Assembly (NCBI RefSeq): GCF_006716345.1
Contig: NZ_VFOX01000002.1
Coordinates: 62,001-126,000, forward strand
Direction: 5' to 3'
From: Microbacterium saperdae
GTDB taxonomy: Bacteria > Actinomycetota > Actinomycetes > Actinomycetales > Microbacteriaceae
DNA length: 64,000 nt
The translations under genes were made by a program, and so were the position numbers. Shown in pieces: positions 26,982-34,754 of this stretch; the first letter of the stretch is position 1; each line of letters starts with the position of its first letter. Below the pieces are notes generated by a model. It saw only the letters and a list, made by a program, of their open reading frames with translations. It had not been told where the DNA came from and did not search any database.

Positions 26982-29668
26982 GTCTCGTTCGCTCTCCGGG
27001 TCCGGCGACGCTGCCACCATGCGCCCGCGACCGCGAGCACACCGAAGCCGCCCGCGGCGAGCGCGAACTCCCACGTGCCGGTGCCGCCGGTGAGCGGGAT
27101 GCCGGGGATCGTGATCTGCTCGTTCTCGATGTCTCCGTAGGCGACGTTCGTCAGCACCACGATGTCGATCGCGTCTTCGAGCAGCAGATATCCGGCCGGC
27201 GCACGGGTCTCGACGAGTCGGTATGTGCCCGGAGTCAGGGAAGCGACACGGAATGCCCCGGCGGCGGGGTCGATGTCCGGACCCGCGCACGCGCCGGGGT
27301 CGGCCGCGACGCAGTCCACCACGGCGAGGGTCCCGGTCGGATCGAGCACGCCGGGCGTGCTGAACGGCGTGAGCATCCATTCGGATCCGGCGAGCAGGTC
27401 GCCGACGAAGTTCACCTTGTTCCATGTGAGGTCGACCACCACCGGATGCACCGTGCAGGGCGCCGGGGGCGTGCAGGTCGCGGGCGGCTCCTGTCCAGTC
27501 GGCACGACGGCATTGCGCAGCACATGGTCCCCCGCGGCCGTCTGCGGGTTCTTCACGACGACCGTGTAGGTCACTGTCGCACTCGCGAGGGGGAGCAGGA
27601 CCCCGGTGATCCTGATACGGTCCCCGGTCGGGTTCAGCACCGCCGACAGCGGAGGCTGCGCCGTGATGGCACCGGACAGATCGGCGTCGTCCCGCACTCC
27701 GGCGAGGACATCGTCATGATCGACGACCACGGGCAACCCGCCCGTGTTGCGGAAGGTCAGCGTGTACGTCACCGACTGCCCGGGCACCACCGTGGCCCCC
27801 GACGGCGGAGTGGACGACTTCTCGATCACGAGGTTGCCGGGCGCGGGGGCCCGGTTGTAGATGCGGCACTCGATGCGCTGGTTGCTGCCGGCATCCACCT
27901 GGAAGCCGGGCTGTGCAGCGATTCCGGCGTTCGTGACAGCGACCGGGGCGCCGGTCTCGACGTTCACGCACGACGCGTTGCGTGCTGCCACTCCCGCACC
28001 CACCGGTACGAGCGTGTATCCGGGCTGCTGCGTCTCGAGCACCTGCACCGCCCCGGACGACGGGGTCGCCGAGAACGTCAGGCCGAAGTTCACCTTGCCG
28101 TCGCCGCCCGCAGCCGTGACCGCGGAGTTCGGGTCGTTGACGGCGACCGCGGGCGAGAGGCTGGTCGCGTCGAACTGCCATCCCGCCGGCGCAGGAACCG
28201 CGTCGGCGATGCTTCCTGCGGCGGGCACGATCATCTTCTGCACACCGATCGAGCCCTGGCAGGTGTCACCCACGAGTGCACGGAGAGCGGCCGTGGCCTC
28301 GGCGAAGCTGCTCGCGCGGTAGTAGTCGGAGTTCAGCGTGGTGCCGGAGACGGCACGGAGGTTGTTCTCGCTCGCACCGGTGAGAGCGGGGCCGACACCG
28401 AGCGCGATGACACGAGTGCCGTCGGCCTTCAGCAGGTTGGCCGAGAAGACGCCGGCGTCGACATCCTGCAGCGAGTTGAATGCGCTGGAGCCTGTTCCGT
28501 TGTTCCCCCGGCTCACCGTCGGGTTGCCGTCCGTGAGCAGGATCGCCACGTCGTAATGCGGCGCCGCGCCGGCAGCCGTCGCGAATCCGGCATCCCAGCT
28601 CGTGCCGCCGCCGTACGTCCATCCCGTGTACTGCGCTTTGAAGACGGCCGCCTGCGCGGAAGTGGTCACGGGGAGCAGCGCGGGGTGATTGGTCGCCCCG
28701 ACGCCAGGGCTGTCTGTGGAGAAGGAGAAGACCGCCATGCGCGTCTGTGTGCCACGGAGCGCATCGACGAAGGCCGACATCGTCGACTTCAGCTCAGTGA
28801 TGCCGGTCTCCCCCAGCGAGCCGGACGTGTCGCTGATCAGTGCGATGTCGAGATCGCACGATGCCGGGATGACCGGGTTCACCCGGGACTGATTCCAGAT
28901 ACCGTTCGTCCGAGTGGCATTCGCCGACTGTCCGCCCTCGACGTTGCTGTCCGCCCGGGTGCGCATGAAGTAGCGGTCGGGGTCCCCCGACCCCGTGCCC
29001 GTGCCGGTCGGGTCGTTCCACGGCATCGGATCCGTGGATCGATAGACCACGCCCGCGCGCAGTTCGATATCGCTGCGGAAGCGGTAGGTCCAGGTCGTCT
29101 CGGGAGTGGCGCCGAAACCACCGACACGAATCGAGGGGTTGGTGTACCAGCCGCTGGGCGCCGCCTCTTCGACGATCCAGAAACGGGTGTCCTGCGGCAC
29201 GCCCGTCGCCGACGGAGCTCCCGTGCGAATCGGGATGATGAAGTTGCAGTCACCGTCCGCGTCGGAGACGCAGGTCGTCCACGGCCACGTGGTGTCGTAG
29301 CGTGTACCGGCCGCTCCCTGGATCGGGAGTCCCACGGCGCCGCCGCCAGACACCGTCGCCGTGCCGCCGCCGTAGAGAGCGAGACGGACTCCCGGGAGTC
29401 CTTGAACGGCTCCGGCCGAGGTGCGATCCCCACCGACCTTGACCGAGATCACAGCCGATCCGGCAGGCGGTACGGGAACGGCAAGCGGAGCGATCGCAAG
29501 GCCAGCAGACGCTTGTGCGGTCGTGGATGCCACCGCGTCCGCCGCCCACGGACCGGCGATACCGAGTCCGGTGACCATCATGAGCGCCAGGAGGAGCGAC
29601 GTCGCGCACCGGACGCCCCTTCGCATCGTTCCCCTCGCACCGACTGTGGGGCGCAGACCCGTGAACAT
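26978..29668 (-). CDS. Pilus tip/adhesin protein with VWA domain
   Basis: An 896-residue exported surface protein. Long signal peptide (membrane segment about 23-40). A SpaA/prealbumin-like region (about 75-200) precedes a von Willebrand A domain from about 273 with MIDAS residues D280-T-S-G-S. DUF11-like and Cna-B-like repeats follow (YTLTFRNTGGLPVVVDHDD; YRLVETRAPAGYLLLED). The C-terminal sorting signal is IPLTGG (about 857), a hydrophobic stretch and RRRTRR; the first residue is Ile rather than the Leu of LPXTG. GGAGGAG lies 6 bases before the ATG. VWA tip proteins mediate adhesion in Gram-positive pili. Confidence 0.88.
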   Translation of the reverse strand: MFTGLRPTVGARGTMRRGVRCATSLLLALMMVTGLGIAGPWAADAVASTTAQASAGLAIAPLAVPVPPAGSAVISVKVGGDRTSAGAVQGLPGVRLALYGGGTATVSGGGAVGLPIQGAAGTRYDTTWPWTTCVSDADGDCNFIIPIRTGAPSATGVPQDTRFWIVEEAAPSGWYTNPSIRVGGFGATPETTWTYRFRSDIELRAGVVYRSTDPMPWNDPTGTGTGSGDPDRYFMRTRADSNVEGGQSANATRTNGIWNQSRVNPVIPASCDLDIALISDTSGSLGETGITELKSTMSAFVDALRGTQTRMAVFSFSTDSPGVGATNHPALLPVTTSAQAAVFKAQYTGWTYGGGTSWDAGFATAAGAAPHYDVAILLTDGNPTVSRGNNGTGSSAFNSLQDVDAGVFSANLLKADGTRVIALGVGPALTGASENNLRAVSGTTLNSDYYRASSFAEATAALRALVGDTCQGSIGVQKMIVPAAGSIADAVPAPAGWQFDATSLSPAVAVNDPNSAVTAAGGDGKVNFGLTFSATPSSGAVQVLETQQPGYTLVPVGAGVAARNASCVNVETGAPVAVTNAGIAAQPGFQVDAGSNQRIECRIYNRAPAPGNLVIEKSSTPPSGATVVPGQSVTYTLTFRNTGGLPVVVDHDDVLAGVRDDADLSGAITAQPPLSAVLNPTGDRIRITGVLLPLASATVTYTVVVKNPQTAAGDHVLRNAVVPTGQEPPATCTPPAPCTVHPVVVDLTWNKVNFVGDLLAGSEWMLTPFSTPGVLDPTGTLAVVDCVAADPGACAGPDIDPAAGAFRVASLTPGTYRLVETRAPAGYLLLEDAIDIVVLTNVAYGDIENEQITIPGIPLTGGTGTWEFALAAGGFGVLAVAGAWWQRRRTRRANET

Positions 29669-29719
29669 CAGTGACTCCTCCCCGGATCGTCGGTCGTTCT
29701 GCAGAGCACGGCAGCGGTA

Positions 29720-29771
29720 TCCCCACCTGAGCCGTGGGGACGGGGCGGCGCATGCAGCGCGCCGCCCCGTC
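29720..29771 (-). terminator. Hairpins between major pilin and tip genes
   Basis: GC-rich 13-bp stem (29739-29751 with 29759-29771) just after the major pilin stop, with an alternative small hairpin TCCCCAC/GTGGGGA (29720-29740) downstream in the transcript sharing two bases. No T-tract. Likely an attenuator or mRNA-stabilising structure that keeps major pilin more abundant than tip protein and sortase. Confidence 0.6.
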
Positions 29772-29788
29772 GATGAGCGCGAGGTGCG

Positions 29789-31303
29789 CTACTCGGTCAG
29801 CGTCCGCTCGCGACGACGCTTCATCAGCACGAGGCCGATGGCGACGATCGCGATGCCGACTCCCGCGGTGATCAGGATGATCTGGCCGTTCGCACCTGTG
29901 AGCGGCAGGCCGGGAACCCCCTGCTGCGTGTTCACGATGTCGGCGTTGTCGGCGGTGGTCGTCTCGCCGATCCTGACCGCGACTCCGGTGAAGGGGTCGG
30001 CGGGGAGGACGTACCCCGCGGGCGCCGCCGTCTCCTTCAGCACGTAGCAGCGCTGCAGCGCGTCGACGGCGGGGTTCTCACTGTCGCTCACGAACAGCCC
30101 GGCGATCGAGATGACACCACCGGCCACCGAGGTGAAGGTGGTCTCGCCGTCGACCGCGATCGGGTCGCCATCGGCGACGGCGGCCGTGCAGTCGGCGCCG
30201 TAGGGGGCCACGGCGTTGTAGACCTCGAAGGTCGCTCCGGCCAGGAGTCCCTGCGAGCCGGACGTGTTGCTCGCGCGCTTGATGATCTCGAGCGAGCCCC
30301 AGTGGGTCTCGACCTCGTTGGAGGGCAGCGGCGGACGCACGGCGGGGTCGAAGCCGGGGTTGTTCGTCCAGAGCTCGGCCTGGTTCGTGATCGAGCCGTC
30401 CCCGACCTCCACCACGGTTCCGGCGAACACCACCGTGATCTCCGAGCCGGCCTGGGCATTCGGGCCCTGATTCAGCCACGCGAGCCCTGCCGCGGTGAAG
30501 TTCACCGTGACCTGCTGGCCCGCGACATCGACCGTGTAGTAGCTCGCATCCAGGGCTGCGCCGTCCGCGGTGACGGCGACATCCGCCGACGCGACGGGAA
30601 CCAGACGCGCGTCGAGCGCGTCGCGGATCGCGAAGCCGGTCCAGGTGTCGTTGCTCACCGGCACGGGGACGGTGACCGGGAAGCGCACCACCGAGCCGAG
30701 GCCGGTGTCCTGCTGCTCCTGGATCGTCTTCACGACCTCGCCGGCACCGTTCTTCGGGTACGCGTGGACGTCGTAGACCCAGCCGTTCTCGAACGGCATC
30801 GGAATCGTGACGATGAACGGCGCGGAACGGTCGATGATCTGCGCCGGCGCCTCGGTCTCGCACACCTGGTAGGCCCCGACGGTCAGCGCGAGCGTCGCCG
30901 CGCCCTGCGCATCCGTCGGGTCGAAGGCGACCCCGGTGCCGAGCGTGAAGCCGGTCGGAGCGGTGCAGGCCGCGCCGGCCTGCACATCCTCGAGGCCGTC
31001 CCAGCTCTCGGCGATCGAGAGGTCGAGCGGCACCCCGCCCTGCAACAGCGGATAGGCAGTGAAGACGACATCAGCCACCGGATCGGTGAAATCACCGGCG
31101 GCGGGCGGCGCACTGATGTCACCTTCGACATCGCCGGTCTGATGCAGGTACTTGTGCACCGTGAGCGACCCCGTGCGATCGGCATCGATGTTGCCGAAGT
31201 CCTGCGCATCGGCATGTGCGGCAGACGCGGCGACCATGCTCGCCAATCCGACTGCGGCCACTCCCAGCACCGCGCCGACGCGGTGCACTCTTGTTCCTCG
31301 CAC
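29789..31303 (-). CDS. Major pilin subunit (SpaH/EbpB-like, LPXTG)
   Basis: A 504-residue pilin backbone. Signal peptide ends near ASAAHADAQ. The pilin motif WVYDVHAYPKNG supplies Lys184 for the inter-subunit isopeptide bond. Two Cna-B/fimbrial domains follow, the last with the E-box YVLKETAAPAGY. The sorting signal is LPLTGANG, hydrophobic helix, KRRRER. Start: GTG at 31303 is 7 bases after GGAG, while the ATG two codons earlier is only one base from it. First gene of the three-gene pilus operon. No clear -10/-35 was found in 31310-31480. Confidence 0.9.
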   Translation of the reverse strand: MRGTRVHRVGAVLGVAAVGLASMVAASAAHADAQDFGNIDADRTGSLTVHKYLHQTGDVEGDISAPPAAGDFTDPVADVVFTAYPLLQGGVPLDLSIAESWDGLEDVQAGAACTAPTGFTLGTGVAFDPTDAQGAATLALTVGAYQVCETEAPAQIIDRSAPFIVTIPMPFENGWVYDVHAYPKNGAGEVVKTIQEQQDTGLGSVVRFPVTVPVPVSNDTWTGFAIRDALDARLVPVASADVAVTADGAALDASYYTVDVAGQQVTVNFTAAGLAWLNQGPNAQAGSEITVVFAGTVVEVGDGSITNQAELWTNNPGFDPAVRPPLPSNEVETHWGSLEIIKRASNTSGSQGLLAGATFEVYNAVAPYGADCTAAVADGDPIAVDGETTFTSVAGGVISIAGLFVSDSENPAVDALQRCYVLKETAAPAGYVLPADPFTGVAVRIGETTTADNADIVNTQQGVPGLPLTGANGQIILITAGVGIAIVAIGLVLMKRRRERTLTE

Positions 31304-31482
31304 TGGCATGCTCCTTCGGTAGTCCTCGCCGACCGCCGGATGCAGTCGTCACCGACCCCGGGGTACGCAGAAGCATCCCCGTGGATCCTTCACAGGAAAG
31401 CCGCCGGGAGCGGGGTGCCGTCGCGGGTCTGCGCGAAGTGACAGGGATTCAGCGGGAAACGGGAGGAATCACCGGGGAGTGG

Positions 31483-31914
31483 TCAGCCGGCGGGCCGCGT
31501 CAGGAAGATGTCGACCTCGTCCTCGCTGTCGACCACGAACCCGGCACGACGGTAGAGCCGGAGCGCGGGACTGCCCTGCAGGACGTTGAGTCGGAACGTC
31601 TGCTGTCCGGCGTCCGACAGCACCCGAGCCAGCACGGCGCCTCCGACACCTCTCCCCTGCGTCGCGGGGTCGAGGTAGAAGTGCTCGATCCATCGCACAC
31701 CCTCGTCGGGACGCACCGCTATCGACCCGGCATCCCTTCCGTCGACGACGATGATCTGGGTCGTCGCCGTGCGGAAGGAGCCGAGGAATCGCTGCCGCAC
31801 CCGCACCTCGTCATAGCGGCCGAGGCGCGTCAGATCGTCCCGCAGCACGACCGCGCGCAGCTCGGCGATCCACGCGGCGTCTTCCGGCGTGCTCGGACGG
31901 AGCATCCACTCCAT
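31483..31914 (-). CDS. GNAT N-acetyltransferase
   Basis: A 143-residue GCN5-related acetyltransferase. Acetyl-CoA-binding motif A is clear (YLDPATQGRGVGGAVLARVL), followed by LNVLQGSPALRLYRRAGFV. The opening MLRPSTPEDAAWIAELRA is typical. ATG 8 bases after the upstream membrane-protein gene, so co-transcribed with it and dcd. Substrate unknown. Confidence 0.85.
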   Translation of the reverse strand: MEWMLRPSTPEDAAWIAELRAVVLRDDLTRLGRYDEVRVRQRFLGSFRTATTQIIVVDGRDAGSIAVRPDEGVRWIEHFYLDPATQGRGVGGAVLARVLSDAGQQTFRLNVLQGSPALRLYRRAGFVVDSEDEVDIFLTRPAG

Positions 31915-31922
31915 GGGGTCGC

Positions 31923-32912
31923 TCAGATCGGCAACGACAGGTAGAACTGCCGCACCGCGTCGTCGTCGCCCTGCACCTGAAGGACCCACGGCTGCGATCC
32001 GTCGCCCGTCACGATCCACAGCACCGTGGTGGAGGAGTCGTCCTGATAGGTGTTCTGGGTGCCGCGGCCGTCCTCGTACACGGAGTTCGTGTCGGAGGGG
32101 TCGCCGAGGCCCTCATCGGCGACGGCGTACGCGGCCTCGGCCGTGGCGTCGTCCGTGAACTTCCACACCGTGAACGTGAGGGAGCCGACCTCCGACTCGT
32201 AGGAGGCCGCCGTCGCCTCCTCGGCAGGCAGCGCGGCCGGGTCGGCGACGGTCCACGGCTGCACGAGCTGCCACTCGGTGGCGCCGTCTGCGCCGATCAC
32301 CGAAGGCCCGACCTGACCAGCGATCTCGGCGCAGAAGTCGCTGCAGGGGTCGGTGCTGAGAGAACCCACCGAGACCGTCGACGCCTCATCCTCGGTCGCG
32401 GATGCACCGGACGGAGCGCTGACGGGCGCCTCCTGGCCGAACGACGGCAGCTCGAGGCGTGTGCTCGTGGCGAGGTAGATCACCAGCGCGATGGCACCGG
32501 CGAAGAGGATGAGCAGGAACACGAAGATCGCTGCCGTCAGTCCGCGATAACCGCCCGACGGCACCTCGGGGGTCATGGTCGGCTGCGACCACTCCTCGGA
32601 GACCGCGGCGGGTGCCGGCGCATCCGAAGTGCCGGCGGGACGCGCACTGCGCCGGGACGGGACCATCGCCTCGAGTGGCGGGGGCGGGATGACGGAATCG
32701 GCCGGCGCGATGTCGAGCGGAGGCGGCGGGATCACCGCATCCGGCACGTCGGAGGATGCCGGCGGGATCAGCCCGTCCGGGATGGGGATCTCGGGCGGAG
32801 GCGGCGGGATCACCGGCTCCGGGATCGAGAGCGGAGAGTCGGCGGGCGACGGCGCGACCGCCGGGTCCGGCGGAGTCTCCGGGTCGTGCGGGGTGGCGCT
32901 GTCGTCGCTCAT
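31923..32912 (-). CDS. Membrane-anchored protein with Pro-rich cytoplasmic tail
   Basis: A 329-residue protein. The first 120 residues are acidic and proline-rich with repeated VIPPPP units, then one membrane helix (AAIFVFLLILFAGAIALVIYL) and an extracellular domain of about 180 residues with a Cys pair (DPCSDFCAEI). Proline-rich tails before a single helix are frequent in actinobacterial envelope proteins. I do not recognise the outer domain. Starts one base after the dcd stop. Confidence 0.75.
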   Translation of the reverse strand: MSDDSATPHDPETPPDPAVAPSPADSPLSIPEPVIPPPPPEIPIPDGLIPPASSDVPDAVIPPPPLDIAPADSVIPPPPLEAMVPSRRSARPAGTSDAPAPAAVSEEWSQPTMTPEVPSGGYRGLTAAIFVFLLILFAGAIALVIYLATSTRLELPSFGQEAPVSAPSGASATEDEASTVSVGSLSTDPCSDFCAEIAGQVGPSVIGADGATEWQLVQPWTVADPAALPAEEATAASYESEVGSLTFTVWKFTDDATAEAAYAVADEGLGDPSDTNSVYEDGRGTQNTYQDDSSTTVLWIVTGDGSQPWVLQVQGDDDAVRQFYLSLPI

Positions 32913-32913
32913 G

Positions 32914-33519
32914 TCAGCCTCCGACGGCTCCGACGTCTGTCGTGCCGACATCCGTCCGGTGGAAGTTCTGGAAGGAGCGGGATGCCGTCGGGCCCCGCTG
33001 CCCCTGATAGCGGTTGCCATAGGGACCGGAGCCGTAGGGGTTCTCGGTCGGCGAGGTCAGGCGGAAGAAACAGAGCTGACCGATCTTCATTCCCGGCCAC
33101 AGCTTGATCGGCAGGGTCGCCACGTTCGCGAGCTCGAGCGTCACGTGCCCCGTGAAGCCCGGGTCGATGAAACCCGCCGTCGAGTGCGTGATGAGTCCGA
33201 GGCGCCCGAGGGAGGACTTGCCCTCCAGCCGCGCGGCGACATCATCGGGCAGGGTGACCTGTTCGAACGTCGCCCCGAGCGCGAACTCCCCCGGGTGCAG
33301 GATGAACGGCTCGTCGGGGTCGACCTCGATCAGGCGCGTGAGCTCGGGCTGGTCGACCGAGGGATCGATGAACGGGTACTTGTGGTTGTCGAACAACCGG
33401 AAGTAGCGGTCGAGGCGCACGTCGATGCTCGAAGGTTGGATCATCTCCGGTGCGTGCGGATCCAGGCCGATACGGCCTGATGCGAGTTCTGCCCTGATGT
33501 CGCGGTCGCTGAGAAGCAC
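32914..33519 (-). CDS. dcd: dCTP deaminase
   Basis: A 201-residue trimeric deaminase that supplies dUMP/dUTP for thymidylate synthesis. Conserved segments: [56 protein letters not shown], and the C-terminal [11 protein letters not shown]. In actinobacteria the family is often bifunctional (deaminase plus dUTPase, as in M. tuberculosis); that cannot be decided here. First gene of a three-gene minus operon. Confidence 0.95.
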   Translation of the reverse strand: MLLSDRDIRAELASGRIGLDPHAPEMIQPSSIDVRLDRYFRLFDNHKYPFIDPSVDQPELTRLIEVDPDEPFILHPGEFALGATFEQVTLPDDVAARLEGKSSLGRLGLITHSTAGFIDPGFTGHVTLELANVATLPIKLWPGMKIGQLCFFRLTSPTENPYGSGPYGNRYQGQRGPTASRSFQNFHRTDVGTTDVGAVGG

Positions 33520-33554
33520 GGGTTCAGCCTAGTTGCCACACGGAGTCGGCGCTT

Positions 33555-33582
33555 TTGCCATACGGCGGTCGGCGGGTAGGCT
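33555..33582 (+). promoter_or_regulatory. tRNA-Gly promoter
   Basis: -35 TTGCCA (33555-33560), 16-bp spacer, -10 TAGGCT (33577-33582), about 31 bases before the tRNA 5' end. Confidence 0.6.
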
Positions 33583-33613
33583 GGCGATCACCTGTTCCTC
33601 CGGGCACAGGTTC

Positions 33614-33687
33614 GGGACTGTAGTTCAATGGCAGAACTTCTGCTTCCCAAGCAGATAGCGCGGGTTCGATTCCCGTCAGTCCCTCCA
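33614..33687 (+). tRNA. tRNA-Gly (anticodon CCC)
   Basis: 74 bases including the encoded CCA. Acceptor stem GGGACTG/CAGTCCC, D-stem GTTC/GAAC, anticodon stem TCTGC/GCAGA with loop TTCCCAA (anticodon CCC, reads GGG), T-arm with TTCGATT. All stems pair. Confidence 0.97.
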
Positions 33688-33703
33688 CGAGTGAGTTGAG
33701 TTC

Positions 33704-33737
33704 CGCACCCGCGAGCAGACGTTTCGATGCGGGTGCG
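33704..33737. terminator. Terminator after tRNA-Gly
   Basis: Perfect 9-bp stem CGCACCCGC (33704-33712) / GCGGGTGCG (33729-33737), between the tRNA and the convergent LysM-like gene. Confidence 0.65.
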
Positions 33738-33751
33738 TGACAGAAGCGGCG

Positions 33752-34246
33752 TCAGGAGAAGAGCTGGCGAAGCGCGTCGAGGTCGCCGGAGTCGACCACC
33801 TTCTGGACGGCGTCGATGGTCTCCTGGGTCGCGAACATGCCCTTGAGCGTGCCGTTCCACATCGCCCTCACGGTGTCCACGTCACCGGCGTCAACCGCCG
33901 CGCCCGCAGCCTCGATGGCCTGCTGGTACGGAATCTGCGCGAACCCGCCCGGCGCGTCCCACGGGCTGTCGTACGGGATCCAGGGGGTCTCCGGGTCGGG
34001 CGTGAGCCAGAGCACCTGGCCGGGGTGGATGTCTCGCCTGTGGTTCATCGAGCCGAGGTTCGGGTACGCGCAGAGCCGTTCAGCGACCACGGCTTCGACG
34101 TCGCCCGGCTCGACGGTATACGTCACGGGGGCGCCGTCCTCATCGACTGTCACCTCGCCACGCGCGAACTCACGTGCACCCAGATCTCGGAGCGTGCCGT
34201 GGCGCTCCCAATACAGACCTCCGTCGTCACCGATGACCTGAGACAT
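33752..34246 (-). CDS. LysM-like domain protein, apparently lacking its signal peptide
   Basis: A 164-residue protein from MSQVIGDDGG. A LysM-like stretch (VTYTVEPGDVEAVVAERLCAYPNLGSM, then RDIHPGQVLWL) would bind peptidoglycan, which implies export. But the frame upstream (to about 34340) reads GLGCATLHRPGPCTKPVTEAAS without any Met/Val-started hydrophobic signal sequence, and the next gene begins there. The region looks like the remnant of a lipoprotein whose 5' end was lost or frameshifted. The ATG at 34246 is only the first plausible start. Treat as a possible pseudogene. Confidence 0.6.
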   Translation of the reverse strand: MSQVIGDDGGLYWERHGTLRDLGAREFARGEVTVDEDGAPVTYTVEPGDVEAVVAERLCAYPNLGSMNHRRDIHPGQVLWLTPDPETPWIPYDSPWDAPGGFAQIPYQQAIEAAGAAVDAGDVDTVRAMWNGTLKGMFATQETIDAVQKVVDSGDLDALRQLFS

Positions 34247-34359
34247 GCCGGAGCAGGATTCCGACTCGGTCGAATCCGGCGTCGAAGCAGCCTCGGTCAC
34301 CGGCTTGGTGCAGGGGCCAGGCCGGTGCAGGGTTGCGCACCCCAAGCCTGCCTGGTCTT

Positions 34360-34590
34360 CTAGAGGTTCTCCGGTGGCAGCGATGTGGGCCTCGCAGCGA
34401 TTCGTCGATTGTTGCGCCCGATGGTGAGGATGCTCAGCACCTGCGAGATCGCGAGCAGGATCATCGCCGCGGCGGTCCACCACACCGTCGATCCGAGGAC
34501 CCCGGCGAGAAGCAGCACCACAAGTGTGAGGGCGAACGTCCCGACGATTCCGAGCGCCCACCAGTACGGGGTGGCGCTGCGCGTCTGCAT
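34360..34590 (-). CDS. Small two-helix membrane protein
   Basis: A 76-residue protein with two hydrophobic helices (about 8-30 and 36-58) and a basic tail (GRNNRRIAARP). GGAGGAG lies exactly 6 bases before the ATG at 34590, which decides that start over the ATG two codons earlier. No family recognised. Divergent from the acyl-CoA synthetase gene; 34591-34754 shows no clear promoter. Confidence 0.7.
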   Translation of the reverse strand: MQTRSATPYWWALGIVGTFALTLVVLLLAGVLGSTVWWTAAAMILLAISQVLSILTIGRNNRRIAARPTSLPPENL

Positions 34591-34754
34591 GTACATCTCC
34601 TCCACGATTCCATCTGCCGTCCGACGGGACAACACCTTCCGCTCTCGGCCGATCTGCGATCCATCCCATCCGAATCCGCGTCGGCTCCGAACAAGGACGA
34701 CAGGGCGGTACTCGCGCGCCCGCGTCCCGGCCCCATGGCCCGAGAGGAGCCCCG

